DNA from: Lachnospiraceae bacterium
Lineage (GTDB): Bacteria; Bacteroidota; Bacteroidia; Bacteroidales; Muribaculaceae
Assembly: GCA_023663655.1 (NCBI GenBank)
Contig: JAMPGZ010000018.1
Coordinates: forward strand, 1 to 50,517
Length of the DNA stretch: 50,517 bases
Direction of reading: 5' to 3'
Shown: piece after piece, positions 25,759 through 34,950 of the stretch
Layout: each line of letters begins with the position of its first letter
Position numbering within the stretch: position 1 is the first letter of the stretch
Position numbers and translations under genes: made by a program
The notes under the pieces: generated by a model
What the model was told of the DNA's origin: nothing
What the model saw: the letters and a program-made list of their open reading frames with translations, nothing else
The model's database searches: none

Positions 25759-26622
25759 TTAAAAAAACGGAATGTAGTCCCATGGATTCAACGAAGTTCC
25801 TTTGTGCCAAAGTTCAAAAATCACCTGTGTGTCTTTTTCAGCGCTATTGTCTCCCGAGAGTCCGATAGGAGTCCCCGGCTCGACTTTCTCGCCGGTGTTC
25901 ACGAGCGATGACGCTATTCCCGAGTATTTTGATATGAAACCGTTGGGATGCTGGATGATTACGGTGTATCCACGTCCGAAAATTTTGTGACAGTCGATCA
26001 CTGTTCCTGACAGGACTGATGTCACGGGTGTTTTGGGAGCGCAAATGAGTGTGACTGAAATGGCTTGCTGCTCACGCGGAGATGTGGTGTATGCCCCTGC
26101 TACGGGAGGAAAGAAGTCCAGCCCTTCGGCGGCGATGGGCGACAGAACCTTTAGATTGAATTTTTCCTGCTCCTCGAAACGACGCACAAATTGTTTTTCC
26201 GCCACAGAAGCGGGCAGTAGTGAGTCGATCTCCTGAATTGAGTCGGCGACAATTGATGTCGCGAGGTCTATCGTGTCGCCAGGCATATTCAGAATGCGTT
26301 GCAAGTTGGCGATATATGATGAGTTCAATTCAGTGTGGGTGAGCAATGAGTCTACCCTTATTGAGCTTGCTATCACCTGCTGGCGTTGAGATTCTTTCAG
26401 GTATCCCGGTAGGAGAGTTCTCACCGGTGTTAATAGAATGAGCATTGACACCATTGATGTGATTGCTATAAACATTATTATAATAGCGATAATCACTTTC
26501 AGCCTTGAGAAGCGGATGGTCCAGATAGTGTTAAAAGTATTTTCATTAATAAATGATAATCTGAATCGGCTCGGTGTTTTGAAAGAATGCCGAGTTTTCT
26601 TATTTTTTTTAGCCGTGCTCAT
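25759..26622 (-). CDS. Degenerate M23 (LytM) domain membrane protein
   Basis: 287 aa. A basic cytoplasmic start is followed by one membrane helix (about residues 42-65), a coiled helical stalk (about 75-155), and a LytM/M23 domain (about 165-285) recognisable from SGTVIDCHKIFGRGYTVIIQHPNGF and KVEPGTPIGLSG. The zinc ligands are missing: HxxxD is replaced near residues 188-192, and HLHFE reads QVIFE (266-270). As for EnvC or NlpD in E. coli, such domains activate amidases without cleaving peptidoglycan themselves. It is divergent from ompA and has its own promoter. Confidence 0.85.
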   Translation of the reverse strand: MSTAKKNKKTRHSFKTPSRFRLSFINENTFNTIWTIRFSRLKVIIAIIIMFIAITSMVSMLILLTPVRTLLPGYLKESQRQQVIASSIRVDSLLTHTELNSSYIANLQRILNMPGDTIDLATSIVADSIQEIDSLLPASVAEKQFVRRFEEQEKFNLKVLSPIAAEGLDFFPPVAGAYTTSPREQQAISVTLICAPKTPVTSVLSGTVIDCHKIFGRGYTVIIQHPNGFISKYSGIASSLVNTGEKVEPGTPIGLSGDNSAEKDTQVIFELWHKGTSLNPWDYIPFF

Positions 26623-26644
26623 TTTTCTTGAAATCTTGGATATG

Positions 26645-26677
26645 CAAATATACGGATAAATTCGGTGAAGTAGCTAA
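26645..26677 (-). promoter_or_regulatory. Promoter of the LytM-like gene
   Basis: The minus strand has a TATATTTG -7 box (26652-26645) and, 21 nt upstream, TTAG (26677-26674), one change from TTTG. Transcription would begin about 15 nt before the gene's ATG. Confidence 0.45.
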
Positions 26678-26756
26678 AAATGTGATTTATTGGGGTTATA
26701 AATGGAATAAAATAATCGAATGCTTAACAAATCAATGTTAAATTTTGTACGAAAAA

Positions 26757-26788
26757 GTTGCAAGATATTAGGTAAAGGTTTACCTTTG
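26757..26788 (+). promoter_or_regulatory. Promoter of the OmpA-family gene
   Basis: GTTG (26757-26760, one change from TTTG) is followed after 20 nt by TACCTTTG (26781-26788), an exact -7 match. Transcription would start near 26795, leaving an AT-rich leader of about 137 nt before the ATG at 26932. With the LytM promoter this accounts for the 309-nt gap between the two divergent genes. Confidence 0.65.
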
Positions 26789-26931
26789 TGAAAAAATTTG
26801 CTGAACAAAGAAGAGTGGATTTGCGTTAATATGTCAAAACCGATTGGAATATACGTTTAAAAATACAATTCGTTTGGAAATTTTAAAATAGAGGGTTTTA
26901 TAATATTTTGTATAAATTAAAAAAAGAAAGA

Positions 26932-28134
26932 ATGAAAAAGAACATCCTTTTAAGTTTTGCTGCCTGCGGAGCCATGCTCCTTTCAGCAAACGAAGCTAAG
27001 GCTCAAGAAGCAGTAGTCGTTGAGGATATCGTATTTGGCGAAGTTGCTGAATGCACTGACCACTATTATTCTCAGAAGAAGGACAATTGGTTTATCCAAG
27101 TAGGTGCCGGTATGGAATTCCCTATCGTTGAGCACGCTCCTCACTCTGCTACTCGTCACATCACAGCTGCTTACGGTGCAGGTTTCGGTAAATGGTTCTC
27201 TCCGTACTTGGCATGGCGTCTCAGCGCACAGGGCGGTGCTTACCACTTCAACGCATCTGGCGCTTATCGTAAAGCTAAATTTGTTAACGCTAACATCGAC
27301 TTGATGTGGGATATGTTTAACTCATTTGGCAATGTTAACACAAAACGTGTATTCAGCATGGTTCCGTTCGTAGGAGTTGGAGGTTCTTACTCTTGGGACT
27401 TCACTGGAGATCCTAATGCTTACACTCCGATAAACAAGGGACGTCACAAAACTAAAGTATGGCAGGTTCCTGTATCAGTTGGTTTGCAGCTTCGCTTCCG
27501 TCTGTCAAGTGTAGTTGACTTCTTCGCTGAAGGCCGTTACTCATTCTACGGTGACACTTTCGACGGTATCGCTTACGGAACTAACTCAATCGATATGAAC
27601 CTCACTGCAATGGGTGGTTTCACTTTCAATATCGGTGGCAAGAACTTCAAGTCATTCAATCCTTGCTCTTATCTTGGTTACATCAACCAGCTCAACGGTC
27701 AAGTTAATGACCTCCGTGGCGAACTCGCTGCTACCGGCGCTGCTCTTGCAGCTGCAGAATCTCAGCTTCCTTGCCCCGAAGTTGTAGCTGTTGAATGTCC
27801 TGAAGTAGGCGCTCCGTTGATGTCAACTGTACGCTTCACTATCAACTCTGCTAAGATCACTTCTATGGAAGCAGTTAACGTATACAACACTGCTCAATGG
27901 ATGAAGGCTAATCCTGATGCTAAGGTGATCGTTAAGGGTTATGCTGACAAGGATACCGGTACTGCCGCTTACAACATGAAGCTTTCTGAGCGTCGTGCAC
28001 AGAACGTATACAACATGCTTGTTAACGAATATGGTATCGATGCTAACCGTCTTACCATCAAGGCTGAAGGTAGCGATTCTCAGATCTACGATACTAACAA
28101 CTGGAACCGTATCGTAATCTTCTCTCAGGACTAA
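26932..28134 (+). CDS. OmpA-family outer-membrane protein
   Basis: 400 aa from the ATG at 26932; the in-frame TTG at 26908 would add eight residues and spoil the signal peptide. After a signal peptide (MKKNILLSFAACGAMLLSANEAKA) comes an eight-strand type barrel (about residues 30-250), a short linker with a coiled segment (NQLNGQVNDLRGELAATGAAL), and a C-terminal OmpA peptidoglycan-binding domain (about 290-400) with VIVKGYADKDTGTAAYN and LSERRAQNVYNML. Codon use is unusually uniform (GCT, GTA, AAC, CGT, CTT), as expected for a very abundant protein. It links outer membrane and cell wall and is likely a major surface protein. Confidence 0.94.
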   Translation: MKKNILLSFAACGAMLLSANEAKAQEAVVVEDIVFGEVAECTDHYYSQKKDNWFIQVGAGMEFPIVEHAPHSATRHITAAYGAGFGKWFSPYLAWRLSAQGGAYHFNASGAYRKAKFVNANIDLMWDMFNSFGNVNTKRVFSMVPFVGVGGSYSWDFTGDPNAYTPINKGRHKTKVWQVPVSVGLQLRFRLSSVVDFFAEGRYSFYGDTFDGIAYGTNSIDMNLTAMGGFTFNIGGKNFKSFNPCSYLGYINQLNGQVNDLRGELAATGAALAAAESQLPCPEVVAVECPEVGAPLMSTVRFTINSAKITSMEAVNVYNTAQWMKANPDAKVIVKGYADKDTGTAAYNMKLSERRAQNVYNMLVNEYGIDANRLTIKAEGSDSQIYDTNNWNRIVIFSQD

Positions 28135-28153
28135 TAAACTGATAGAAATATAG

Positions 28154-28189
28154 AAAAAATGACACCGTCGGATGGCGGTGTCATTTTTT
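28154..28189 (+). terminator. Strong terminator of the OmpA-family gene
   Basis: A 14-bp perfect stem (28154-28167 with 28176-28189) with an 8-nt loop ends in a run of seven or more T residues. It begins about 20 nt after the stop codon. Confidence 0.92.
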
Positions 28190-28247
28190 TTATCATCTAT
28201 TAGCGGGATTTGGACGCTTTTGGGATTATTTAATATGATTCTGGCAC

Positions 28248-28264
28248 TAAATTTGCTATATTTG
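28248..28264 (+). promoter_or_regulatory. Two overlapping -7 boxes before the TPR gene
   Basis: TAAATTTG (28248-28255) and TATATTTG (28257-28264) both match the -7 consensus. The nearest TTTG (28219-28222) is 25 nt from the first. If either is used, transcription begins near or after 28262, making the ATG at 28294 a better start than 28273 for the following gene. Confidence 0.4.
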
Positions 28265-28272
28265 TTGTTATA

Positions 28273-30483
28273 ATGATAAATTGCGAACAGATCATGCCTG
28301 ATATACCCCATAAAGTAGAATATTATATAGGTCAGCGTCGATTGAGAGACGCTTTTACGGAGCTCCGCTCCTATGTGTCAAAGCTTGGCGATTGGCGTAT
28401 AACAGATGAAGTCGATAGGGTGGAGCAATCCTACTCTATGATGTTGCGTTATGCCTCTACCGGAGCCGATGATCCCGGAAGGGAAGAGGTGTACCGGTCG
28501 ATAATAGCGGAGATATACAGTATTGTAGACAAAGTATCACGTAGACTCGACCAAATAAAATCACCTACGCTATATTTCAGCACAGTCAGATATGAGGACA
28601 CCATGGGCGATGTGGCGGTTTCCGGTCTTATTGAAGATTACCGTGGCAAGTTGATGGAAAATTCAATCTACAGCCGGGTTATGTCGGGCGGTGCTGGAAA
28701 TAACACTGACTCAGGGCTTGACAAGGAGGGACTGGAACGCCGTATTTTTAATAAAATATGGACTTCGCTGCCGTTGCAGCCGGGCGACATGGAGTCGATA
28801 TCGTCAGTGTTCAGCGCCGATGATGTGCCGGTTTATTTTAAGGAAATGCTTATCTCTGCTCTGTTGCTTGGATTGACTGAGTATTATGATGAGCGGAAAT
28901 TGCTGTTGCTGCTCGACCTATATGGAAGCTCATCGTCGCAGAAACTTGCGGTGAGGGCGTTGTGTGGTGCCTTGATGGCGATGTTTATCCACCGCAACAA
29001 GCTAAACCCGATGAAGTTGGGTGCGAGAATCAAGGTGATGCGCGACACTACCAATTGGAGCAAGGATGTCAAGATGGTGTTTCTTCAGTTCATAAGGTCG
29101 CGCGACACTGAGAAGATAAACCGCAAGATGCAGGACGAGCTGCTGCCTGAAATGATGAAACTGCGTCCTGATATTGCAAAACGGATGAAGAATACCGATA
29201 GTTTTGCCGATCTCGGTGCTCTTGAGGAGAATCCTGAGTGGCAGGAACTCTTGGATAAGTCGGGTATAACCGATAAAATAAAAGAACTGTCAAAGATGCA
29301 GGAGGAGGGGGGCGACGTGTTCATGTCGACTTTTGCCGGATTGAAAGGTTTTCCATTTTTCAATGAGGTAGCCAACTGGTTCCTTCCGTTCCACACCGAG
29401 CATTCTTCGGTAGTAGCATCATTGGGCAATGATCTTTCGACTATCGGGACGCTTGTCAATACATCGCCGTTTTTGTGTGACGGCGATAAGTATTCGTTTG
29501 TTTTCGCCTTGTCGACCGTTCCGGCATCTCAGCGAAAGTTGATGTTGTCGCAATTCGATGCCCAGAATCTCAATGAGCTTGAGTTGCGGGCTGCGTCGAT
29601 GTCCACAGCTGATACTGAACGCGACAATATCGCGAATAAGTATGTTCAGGACATATACCGTTTCTTCAAACTGTTCCGCAGGCGCGGCGAGTTCAAGGAT
29701 CCGTTTGTACGCCCGTTGAATCTGCTAAGTGTGGAGTTGCTTGAGGAGGATATGACCGACATTGAAACTCTGTCGGTGGTGAGTGAATTTTATTTCAACC
29801 GAGGATATTACGAAGATGCATTGCGTGTGTTCAAGATGCTCAGTGAAAAGATGCCTCCTAATGCTCAGGTGTTCCAAAAAATGGGATATTGCTGTCAGCA
29901 GAGTGGAAGCATAGCATCGGCGGTGGAGTATTATGGACGATCCGAGTTGCTTAATGCTGAAAGCCTCTGGACGTTGAAACGCATGGCAGCCTGCTATAAG
30001 ATGCTTGACCGTCCTGCCGACGCGCTTGAATATTACAAACGCATTGAGTCCAAAAAGCCTGAAGATCTGTCGGTGGCGTTGAACATAGGTCATTGTCTTC
30101 TTGAGTTGGATCGTCCGGCAGAGGCGTTGCATTATTATTTCAAAGTGGAATTTCTTGACGAGAAGTCCACACGTGCCCTCCGTCCTATAGCTTGGGCGTC
30201 GTTTGTGTCAGGCGATTATGAGCAGAGCCGTGCCTATTATGAGAAGATTTTGTCAGATTCACCTATGGCTTCCGACTATTTGAATATGGGGCACCTGTAT
30301 CTTGCAGCCGGAAATGTCAAGGAGGCGATTAACTATTATAGTCTGTCGATCGACAATGACAACGGAGATGTAGAGTCATTTATAAAAAATTTTAACAGCG
30401 ACGCCAAGTATCTTGTCAATTCAGGTGTGGAGGAGTCTCTTCTGCCGCTCGTGGTTGACGCGATACTTTATGCTCGCGACTAA
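28273..30483 (+). CDS. Large TPR-repeat protein of unknown function
   Basis: 736 aa from the first ATG, or 729 aa from the ATG at 28294 (MPDIPHKVEYYIGQRR), which better fits the promoter. There is no signal peptide or membrane segment, so it should be cytoplasmic. Residues 1-500 are helical with no family I recognise; they include a charged Met-rich segment and the conserved-looking stretch FFNEVANWFLPFHTEHSSV. Residues about 505-700 are TPR repeats, seen in YYEDALRVFKMLSEKMPPNA, ADALEYYKRIESKKPEDL and VKEAINYYSLSIDND. TPRs normally bind proteins. The gene heads a run with an M3 peptidase, 31 nt downstream. Confidence 0.85.
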   Translation: MINCEQIMPDIPHKVEYYIGQRRLRDAFTELRSYVSKLGDWRITDEVDRVEQSYSMMLRYASTGADDPGREEVYRSIIAEIYSIVDKVSRRLDQIKSPTLYFSTVRYEDTMGDVAVSGLIEDYRGKLMENSIYSRVMSGGAGNNTDSGLDKEGLERRIFNKIWTSLPLQPGDMESISSVFSADDVPVYFKEMLISALLLGLTEYYDERKLLLLLDLYGSSSSQKLAVRALCGALMAMFIHRNKLNPMKLGARIKVMRDTTNWSKDVKMVFLQFIRSRDTEKINRKMQDELLPEMMKLRPDIAKRMKNTDSFADLGALEENPEWQELLDKSGITDKIKELSKMQEEGGDVFMSTFAGLKGFPFFNEVANWFLPFHTEHSSVVASLGNDLSTIGTLVNTSPFLCDGDKYSFVFALSTVPASQRKLMLSQFDAQNLNELELRAASMSTADTERDNIANKYVQDIYRFFKLFRRRGEFKDPFVRPLNLLSVELLEEDMTDIETLSVVSEFYFNRGYYEDALRVFKMLSEKMPPNAQVFQKMGYCCQQSGSIASAVEYYGRSELLNAESLWTLKRMAACYKMLDRPADALEYYKRIESKKPEDLSVALNIGHCLLELDRPAEALHYYFKVEFLDEKSTRALRPIAWASFVSGDYEQSRAYYEKILSDSPMASDYLNMGHLYLAAGNVKEAINYYSLSIDNDNGDVESFIKNFNSDAKYLVNSGVEESLLPLVVDAILYARD

Positions 30484-30514
30484 GATATTGGTGTGAAACC
30501 TCTAAACCAATAAT

Positions 30515-32668
30515 ATGAGAAAAGTAATTTTTGCTGTATTTGCATTATTCACAATTATGGGAAAAGCGCAACAAACTCCGGCAGCAGCCGGCAACCCCTT
30601 TTTCGGGGAGTATTCAACGGTCCATGGCACGGTGCCATTCGACCTTGTGTCAAACAAATATTATGAGGAGGCTATCGACCGGGGCATGGCTCTCCAGAAT
30701 GAGGAGATTGATGCTATCGTCAACCAACGTAGCTTTCCTGATTTTGAAAATACGATTGTGGCGTTGGAGCGCACCGGAGCTGATCTGAATCGTGTGCTCA
30801 ATGTGTTCTATCCCCTTTTGTCGGCGTTGAGCGATGATGAGATGATGGAAATCTCGCTGAGGGTTTCTGCGAAACTGTCGGAGCACTCTACGGGAATATC
30901 GCTGAATGAGGGATTGTGGAACAGAATAAAGCAGGTGTATGAAAACCGCGATAAGTTCAATCTTGGCGTTGAGGATGCCATGCTGCTGCAACGCACCTAT
31001 GATTCATTCGCTCGCAGCGGAGCTAATCTTCAGGGCGAACAGCGTGAAGCTTTCCGCAATCTTTCCGCAAAATTATCGGATCTTACCACCAAATTCGGGC
31101 AGAATGTCCTGAAGGAGCTAAACACTTATGAGATATGGCTCACAGCCGATGATCTTGCCGGACTTCCCGAAAGTTCGGTGGAGTCGGCATCGGATGCAGC
31201 TAAGGCAAAGGGTCGCGAGGGTGAGTATCTGTTCACTCTTGACCAGCCGGTGTATTCCGCTTTCATGAAATTCAGCTCTCGTCCCGACTTGCGTGAAAAA
31301 TTCTATCGTCTGTATAATGGACGTAACTCCAAGGGTGAATACTCCAACATGGAGATCATGAGCGAGATAGCTGATACCCGCCGTCAGATTGCGGAGCTTT
31401 TCGGTCATAAAACTTATGCCGAATATGCTCTTGAAAGAACTATGGCTGAGACCCCTGAGAATGTTAATAAATTGCTTGAGCAATTGACTGAAGCCTATAA
31501 ACCCGCACAGCAGCGTGAGTTTGCCGAGATTGAGAAGTTTGCATCGGAGCTTGAGGGTAAGCCTGTCAAGCTTAATGCCTGGGATTACAGTTATTACTCC
31601 AATAAACTCCGTGAGGCTAAATATAACTATGACGAAGAGGAATTGCGCCCCTACTTTGAACTGAACAATGTAATTGACGGGGTGTTTGGTCTTGCCACCA
31701 AGCTTTACGGTCTTAATTTTGTTCCCAATCCTGATATACAGGTGTATCATCCTGATGTGAAGGCATTTGATGTGAAGGATGAAAACGGCGAGTTCATAGG
31801 AGTCATCTACACCGACTTTTTCCCTCGTGAAAGCAAGCGTCCCGGAGCGTGGATGACAAGTTTCCGTGAGGAATATGTGGGTGAGGATGGTAAAAAGATT
31901 CATCCTCACGTGACAATTGTGATGAATTTCACTAAGCCCACTTCATCAAAGCCCGCTCTTCTCACTCCTTACGAAGTGGAGACCTTCCTTCACGAGTTTG
32001 GTCATGCTCTGCATGGACTGCTCGCCGACACTAAATATGCATCGCTGTCGGGAACAAATGTGTATCGTGATTTTGTGGAGCTTCCGTCGCAGTTCAATGA
32101 AAATTATTTGACCCAGAAGGATTTCCTTGACGGTTTTGCGAAACATTATCAGACCGGCGAGCCGATTCCGCAGAATCTTGTTGATAAGATAATAAATTCA
32201 TCTCAGTTTGGAGCCGGATATGCTTGCTTGCGTCAGCTTGGATTCGGTCTGACCGATATGGCATGGCACACTGCTACATCTAAGATTGATGATCCCGTGG
32301 CGTTGGAGCGTGAGGCTGTAAAGGATGTGTCGATGTTTGATGATGTTGACGGATGTCTTTTCTCTCCGCAATTCAGCCATATTTTCTCGGGAGGATATGC
32401 AGCCGGATATTACAGCTATAAATGGGCTGAGGTTCTGGATGCCGATGCATTTGCCATGTTCCTTGAAAATGGATTGTTTGACCGTGAGACTGCAAATAAA
32501 TTCCGCAATAATGTCCTTTCCCGAGGAGGAACTGAGCATCCGATGACTCTTTATAAGCGATTCCGTGGTCAAGAGCCTACGATCGACGCGCTTTTGGAGA
32601 GAGATGGAATAAAGCAATCTAAAAAGATGCCCGAGTTACCGCAACCGGTGCCTTCGCAAAAAGATTAA
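30515..32668 (+). CDS. M3-family metallopeptidase (peptidyl-dipeptidase Dcp type), exported
   Basis: 717 aa. An N-terminal signal-like segment (MRKVIFAVFALFTIMGKAQ) suggests export, unlike cytosolic E. coli Dcp. The zinc motif HEFGH is at residues 493-497 with the third ligand Glu522 in RDFVELPSQ, the M3 spacing. The C-terminal part contains FSHIFSGGYAAGYYSYKWAEVLDADAF-type sequence with the substrate-binding Tyr/His cluster. It removes dipeptides from peptide C-termini or cleaves oligopeptides. It lies between the TPR gene and a GT2 gene (18 nt), apparently in one transcript. Confidence 0.93.
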   Translation: MRKVIFAVFALFTIMGKAQQTPAAAGNPFFGEYSTVHGTVPFDLVSNKYYEEAIDRGMALQNEEIDAIVNQRSFPDFENTIVALERTGADLNRVLNVFYPLLSALSDDEMMEISLRVSAKLSEHSTGISLNEGLWNRIKQVYENRDKFNLGVEDAMLLQRTYDSFARSGANLQGEQREAFRNLSAKLSDLTTKFGQNVLKELNTYEIWLTADDLAGLPESSVESASDAAKAKGREGEYLFTLDQPVYSAFMKFSSRPDLREKFYRLYNGRNSKGEYSNMEIMSEIADTRRQIAELFGHKTYAEYALERTMAETPENVNKLLEQLTEAYKPAQQREFAEIEKFASELEGKPVKLNAWDYSYYSNKLREAKYNYDEEELRPYFELNNVIDGVFGLATKLYGLNFVPNPDIQVYHPDVKAFDVKDENGEFIGVIYTDFFPRESKRPGAWMTSFREEYVGEDGKKIHPHVTIVMNFTKPTSSKPALLTPYEVETFLHEFGHALHGLLADTKYASLSGTNVYRDFVELPSQFNENYLTQKDFLDGFAKHYQTGEPIPQNLVDKIINSSQFGAGYACLRQLGFGLTDMAWHTATSKIDDPVALEREAVKDVSMFDDVDGCLFSPQFSHIFSGGYAAGYYSYKWAEVLDADAFAMFLENGLFDRETANKFRNNVLSRGGTEHPMTLYKRFRGQEPTIDALLERDGIKQSKKMPELPQPVPSQKD

Positions 32669-32686
32669 ATTTAATAGAGTCGTTTC

Positions 32687-33661
32687 ATGAACGGAACAGC
32701 TCTGCCGCTCGTGTCATTGATTATGCCGGTCTACAATGTGGACCGGTATCTTGACGCGTGTCTCGACAGCGTGTCTCGGCAGAGCTATCCTAATCTTGAA
32801 GTCGTCATTGTTGACGACGGTTCAACCGATGGCAGTGCCGCTATATGCGATGCCTGGAGCGAAGAGAGCAGGTTCAGGACTGCTGTGTACCATAATGACA
32901 ACAATGGAGTGGCGGCGGCACGAAATTTCGGACTTGATCATTGTCACGGCGATTTTGTCGCTTTCTTGGACAGCGATGATGTGATCGGTCCTGATTATGT
33001 GAGCAGGCTTGTGGAACTTATGCGATCGGTTCTTGATGCCGATGTGGCGATGACTTCTTTCGTGAGAGGCATTTCTCCTGAAAATCAGGATTGGACCGCC
33101 GGTACGTGTGTTTCCGTTATTTCAGGGGAGGCAGCGCTGCGTTCCATGCTCTATCAGGTCGACGGTACCGACAGTGCAGTGTGGGGCAAATTGTTCCGCT
33201 CCGATTTGTTTGACGGCATGCGTTTCCGCGACGGGATGCTGTATGAGGATCTTGAGTTGCTCCACAGATTGCTGCAGCGAAGCCGTGGCGTGGTGAAAAG
33301 CGATGCGGTCAATTATTTCTACCGTATAAATCCGTCAGGACTGACAGGCAAGCTCAACTTCAATCTTCATCGTCTTGATGTGCTTGCTGTTACGGGGGAG
33401 ATACATGACTCGGCAAAGTGGCGACCGTGGTTTAAGGCTGCCCGCGACCGGTTCTTCAGTGCCAATTGTAATATGTATGCGTTGCTTTGTGCCAACGGAA
33501 TGGCTCATTCAGCCTATGCCGACACTTGTTGGCAGGCGATAAAAGAGCTTCGCCGTGGTTCGCTTTTCGACCGTCATACACGGATTAAAAGCAAGGCTGG
33601 AGCTGCATTCTCTTATGCCGGACGCCGACTGTTCAGAATCATCAGCTATTTTACGATATGA
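32687..33661 (+). CDS. Glycosyltransferase family 2
   Basis: 324 aa, GT-A fold. The N-terminal nucleotide-sugar site is complete: LIMPVYNVDRYLDACLDS (residues about 12-29), VIVDDGSTDGS, GVAAARNFGLD, and the metal-binding FLDSDDV. An acceptor-side segment includes GMLYEDLELLHRLL, with the ED motif typical of GT2 glycan-chain enzymes. No membrane helix is clear, so it is cytosolic or peripheral. Its stop overlaps the next gene by ATGA. Acceptor and sugar are unknown; capsule, LPS or a protein glycan are all possible. Confidence 0.9.
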   Translation: MNGTALPLVSLIMPVYNVDRYLDACLDSVSRQSYPNLEVVIVDDGSTDGSAAICDAWSEESRFRTAVYHNDNNGVAAARNFGLDHCHGDFVAFLDSDDVIGPDYVSRLVELMRSVLDADVAMTSFVRGISPENQDWTAGTCVSVISGEAALRSMLYQVDGTDSAVWGKLFRSDLFDGMRFRDGMLYEDLELLHRLLQRSRGVVKSDAVNYFYRINPSGLTGKLNFNLHRLDVLAVTGEIHDSAKWRPWFKAARDRFFSANCNMYALLCANGMAHSAYADTCWQAIKELRRGSLFDRHTRIKSKAGAAFSYAGRRLFRIISYFTI

Positions 33662-34233
33662 GGAGGGTTCTTACACTGGTCGGCATGGAGTTTGATGGCG
33701 CGTGTCGTGAATTGGCACGGATGGTAGCCTCTTCCGGCTTCAGTCCCGACGTGATCATCGGGATTAAATCAGGCGGAGATGTCATAGGCAAGGTGATTGC
33801 CGATTGTTTCCCGGAAGCTTGTTATGCTGCGGTAAGCGCTTCCCGTCCCGGTTCAGAGACGAAACGTCGAAACGGGAACTTGTTGTCCAAGTTGCCTTAC
33901 TTTGTTACTGATGTGCTGCGGATAGTGGAGTCTTACGCGCTTTCGATGTTCGAGCATGGTGATTCGGAGCGAGATGTGACATTGCGCTTTGACAAAAAGA
34001 GCCAGAGTTTATTGAACAAAAATGGGTGTAAAGTCCTTATTATTGATGATGCTATAGATTCCGGAGCTACTCTCCGGCAGGTAAAAGGAAAGTTACTCGG
34101 GATGTTTCCCGGATGCTGTTGCAAGAGCGCGGTTATTACCGTAACGACTTCTTCACCGGTCGAGAAGCCCGATTTCAGGCTATTTAGTAATAAGTTAATA
34201 CGATTCCCATGGTCTACAGATTTGAGGAGATGA
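33658..34233 (+). CDS. Phosphoribosyltransferase (PRT fold)
   Basis: 191 aa. A type-I PRTase core is shown by PDVIIGIKSGGDVIGKVIAD (about residues 30-49) and the PRPP-binding loop VLIIDDAIDSGATLRQV (about 124-140). The segment between (about 60-105) is longer than in hypoxanthine or adenine PRTases and contains a basic KRRNGNLLSKLP loop. I cannot assign a base substrate. It overlaps the GT2 gene by 4 nt and the HAD gene by 4 nt, so all three are translationally coupled. Confidence 0.85.
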   Translation: MRRVLTLVGMEFDGACRELARMVASSGFSPDVIIGIKSGGDVIGKVIADCFPEACYAAVSASRPGSETKRRNGNLLSKLPYFVTDVLRIVESYALSMFEHGDSERDVTLRFDKKSQSLLNKNGCKVLIIDDAIDSGATLRQVKGKLLGMFPGCCCKSAVITVTTSSPVEKPDFRLFSNKLIRFPWSTDLRR

Positions 34234-34853
34234 CACCCACGGTAGTGATTGATTTAGACGGAACACTGCTTGATTGCAACACATTCCGCAGGTATATAAT
34301 GGCTATGTCCAAGACGATGGCTTTAAGATGTCATATCTATGACCTTATGGTAGTTGTCGTATTTGTGGCGTTGCGCGGTGTAAGGGTTATAAGCCATGCC
34401 CGCATGAAGCGTCAGGTGCTTAAAACCACCGGCAAATATGCCACCGAGGAGTGGCTGCGCGAATTTTCGATGCGTCTTTTCGATTATCGTAACAATAGGG
34501 TGCTTGACGTGATACGCTATTATAAGGAGAAATCCTATGGAGTGATTATCGCCACTGCGGCTCCGGCAAATTATGCCACCTGGATCGCTGACCGCGTTCA
34601 TGTGGGAGTGTGCCTTGCCACCCCTATGGATGTCGACGATGACTGGGAAGAATTCAGCGGAGAACGGAAACTTGAGGCTGTCATGCAGTATCTCAATAAA
34701 GCCGGCGGGGAACTGACGACAGTTGTCACCGACCACTACGACGATCTTCCGCTGCTTAAATATAATCTGGGACGTAATATCATCATTTCTCCATCGAAGA
34801 AAACATTGCGCAAGCTCGAATGGGCTAATGTGAGACATGAGATAGCGTGTTGA
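34230..34853 (+). CDS. HAD-superfamily phosphatase, subfamily IB-like
   Basis: 207 aa from the ATG at 34230, which overlaps the upstream stop as ATGA; an ATG at 34209 would add seven residues. Motif I is VVIDLDGTLLD with nucleophile Asp8 and acid Asp10. A helical cap with a hydrophobic stretch (LMVVVVFVALRGVRV) follows. Motif II is in IIATAA and motif III/IV in VVTDHYDDLPLL. The style is that of phosphoserine-phosphatase-like HAD enzymes. It may dephosphorylate a product of the preceding PRTase, which is inference from the context only. Confidence 0.85.
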   Translation: MTPTVVIDLDGTLLDCNTFRRYIMAMSKTMALRCHIYDLMVVVVFVALRGVRVISHARMKRQVLKTTGKYATEEWLREFSMRLFDYRNNRVLDVIRYYKEKSYGVIIATAAPANYATWIADRVHVGVCLATPMDVDDDWEEFSGERKLEAVMQYLNKAGGELTTVVTDHYDDLPLLKYNLGRNIIISPSKKTLRKLEWANVRHEIAC

Positions 34854-34893
34854 TTAACCTTGATAACTCGTTGATAAGTTGCGGTTATAGGCA

Positions 34894-34924
34894 CTTGCGA
34901 TTAGATAAATCATTGCTATCTTTG
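34894..34924 (+). promoter_or_regulatory. Promoter of mutL
   Basis: CTTG (34894-34897, one change from TTTG) is followed after 19 nt by TATCTTTG (34917-34924), an exact -7 match. Transcription would start near 34931, 20 nt before the ATG. Confidence 0.65.
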
Positions 34925-34950
34925 TGCCGTGAATAAAAACGGATTTTTAG

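Noticed and set aside
31118-31909. Minus-strand frame of 263 codons
   Set aside because: Antisense to the well-supported M3 peptidase gene and without recognisable motifs.
34209-34229. Earlier start for the HAD gene
   Set aside because: The ATG at 34230 overlaps the upstream stop as ATGA, the usual coupling in this run; the extension adds nothing to the HAD fold, though it cannot be excluded.
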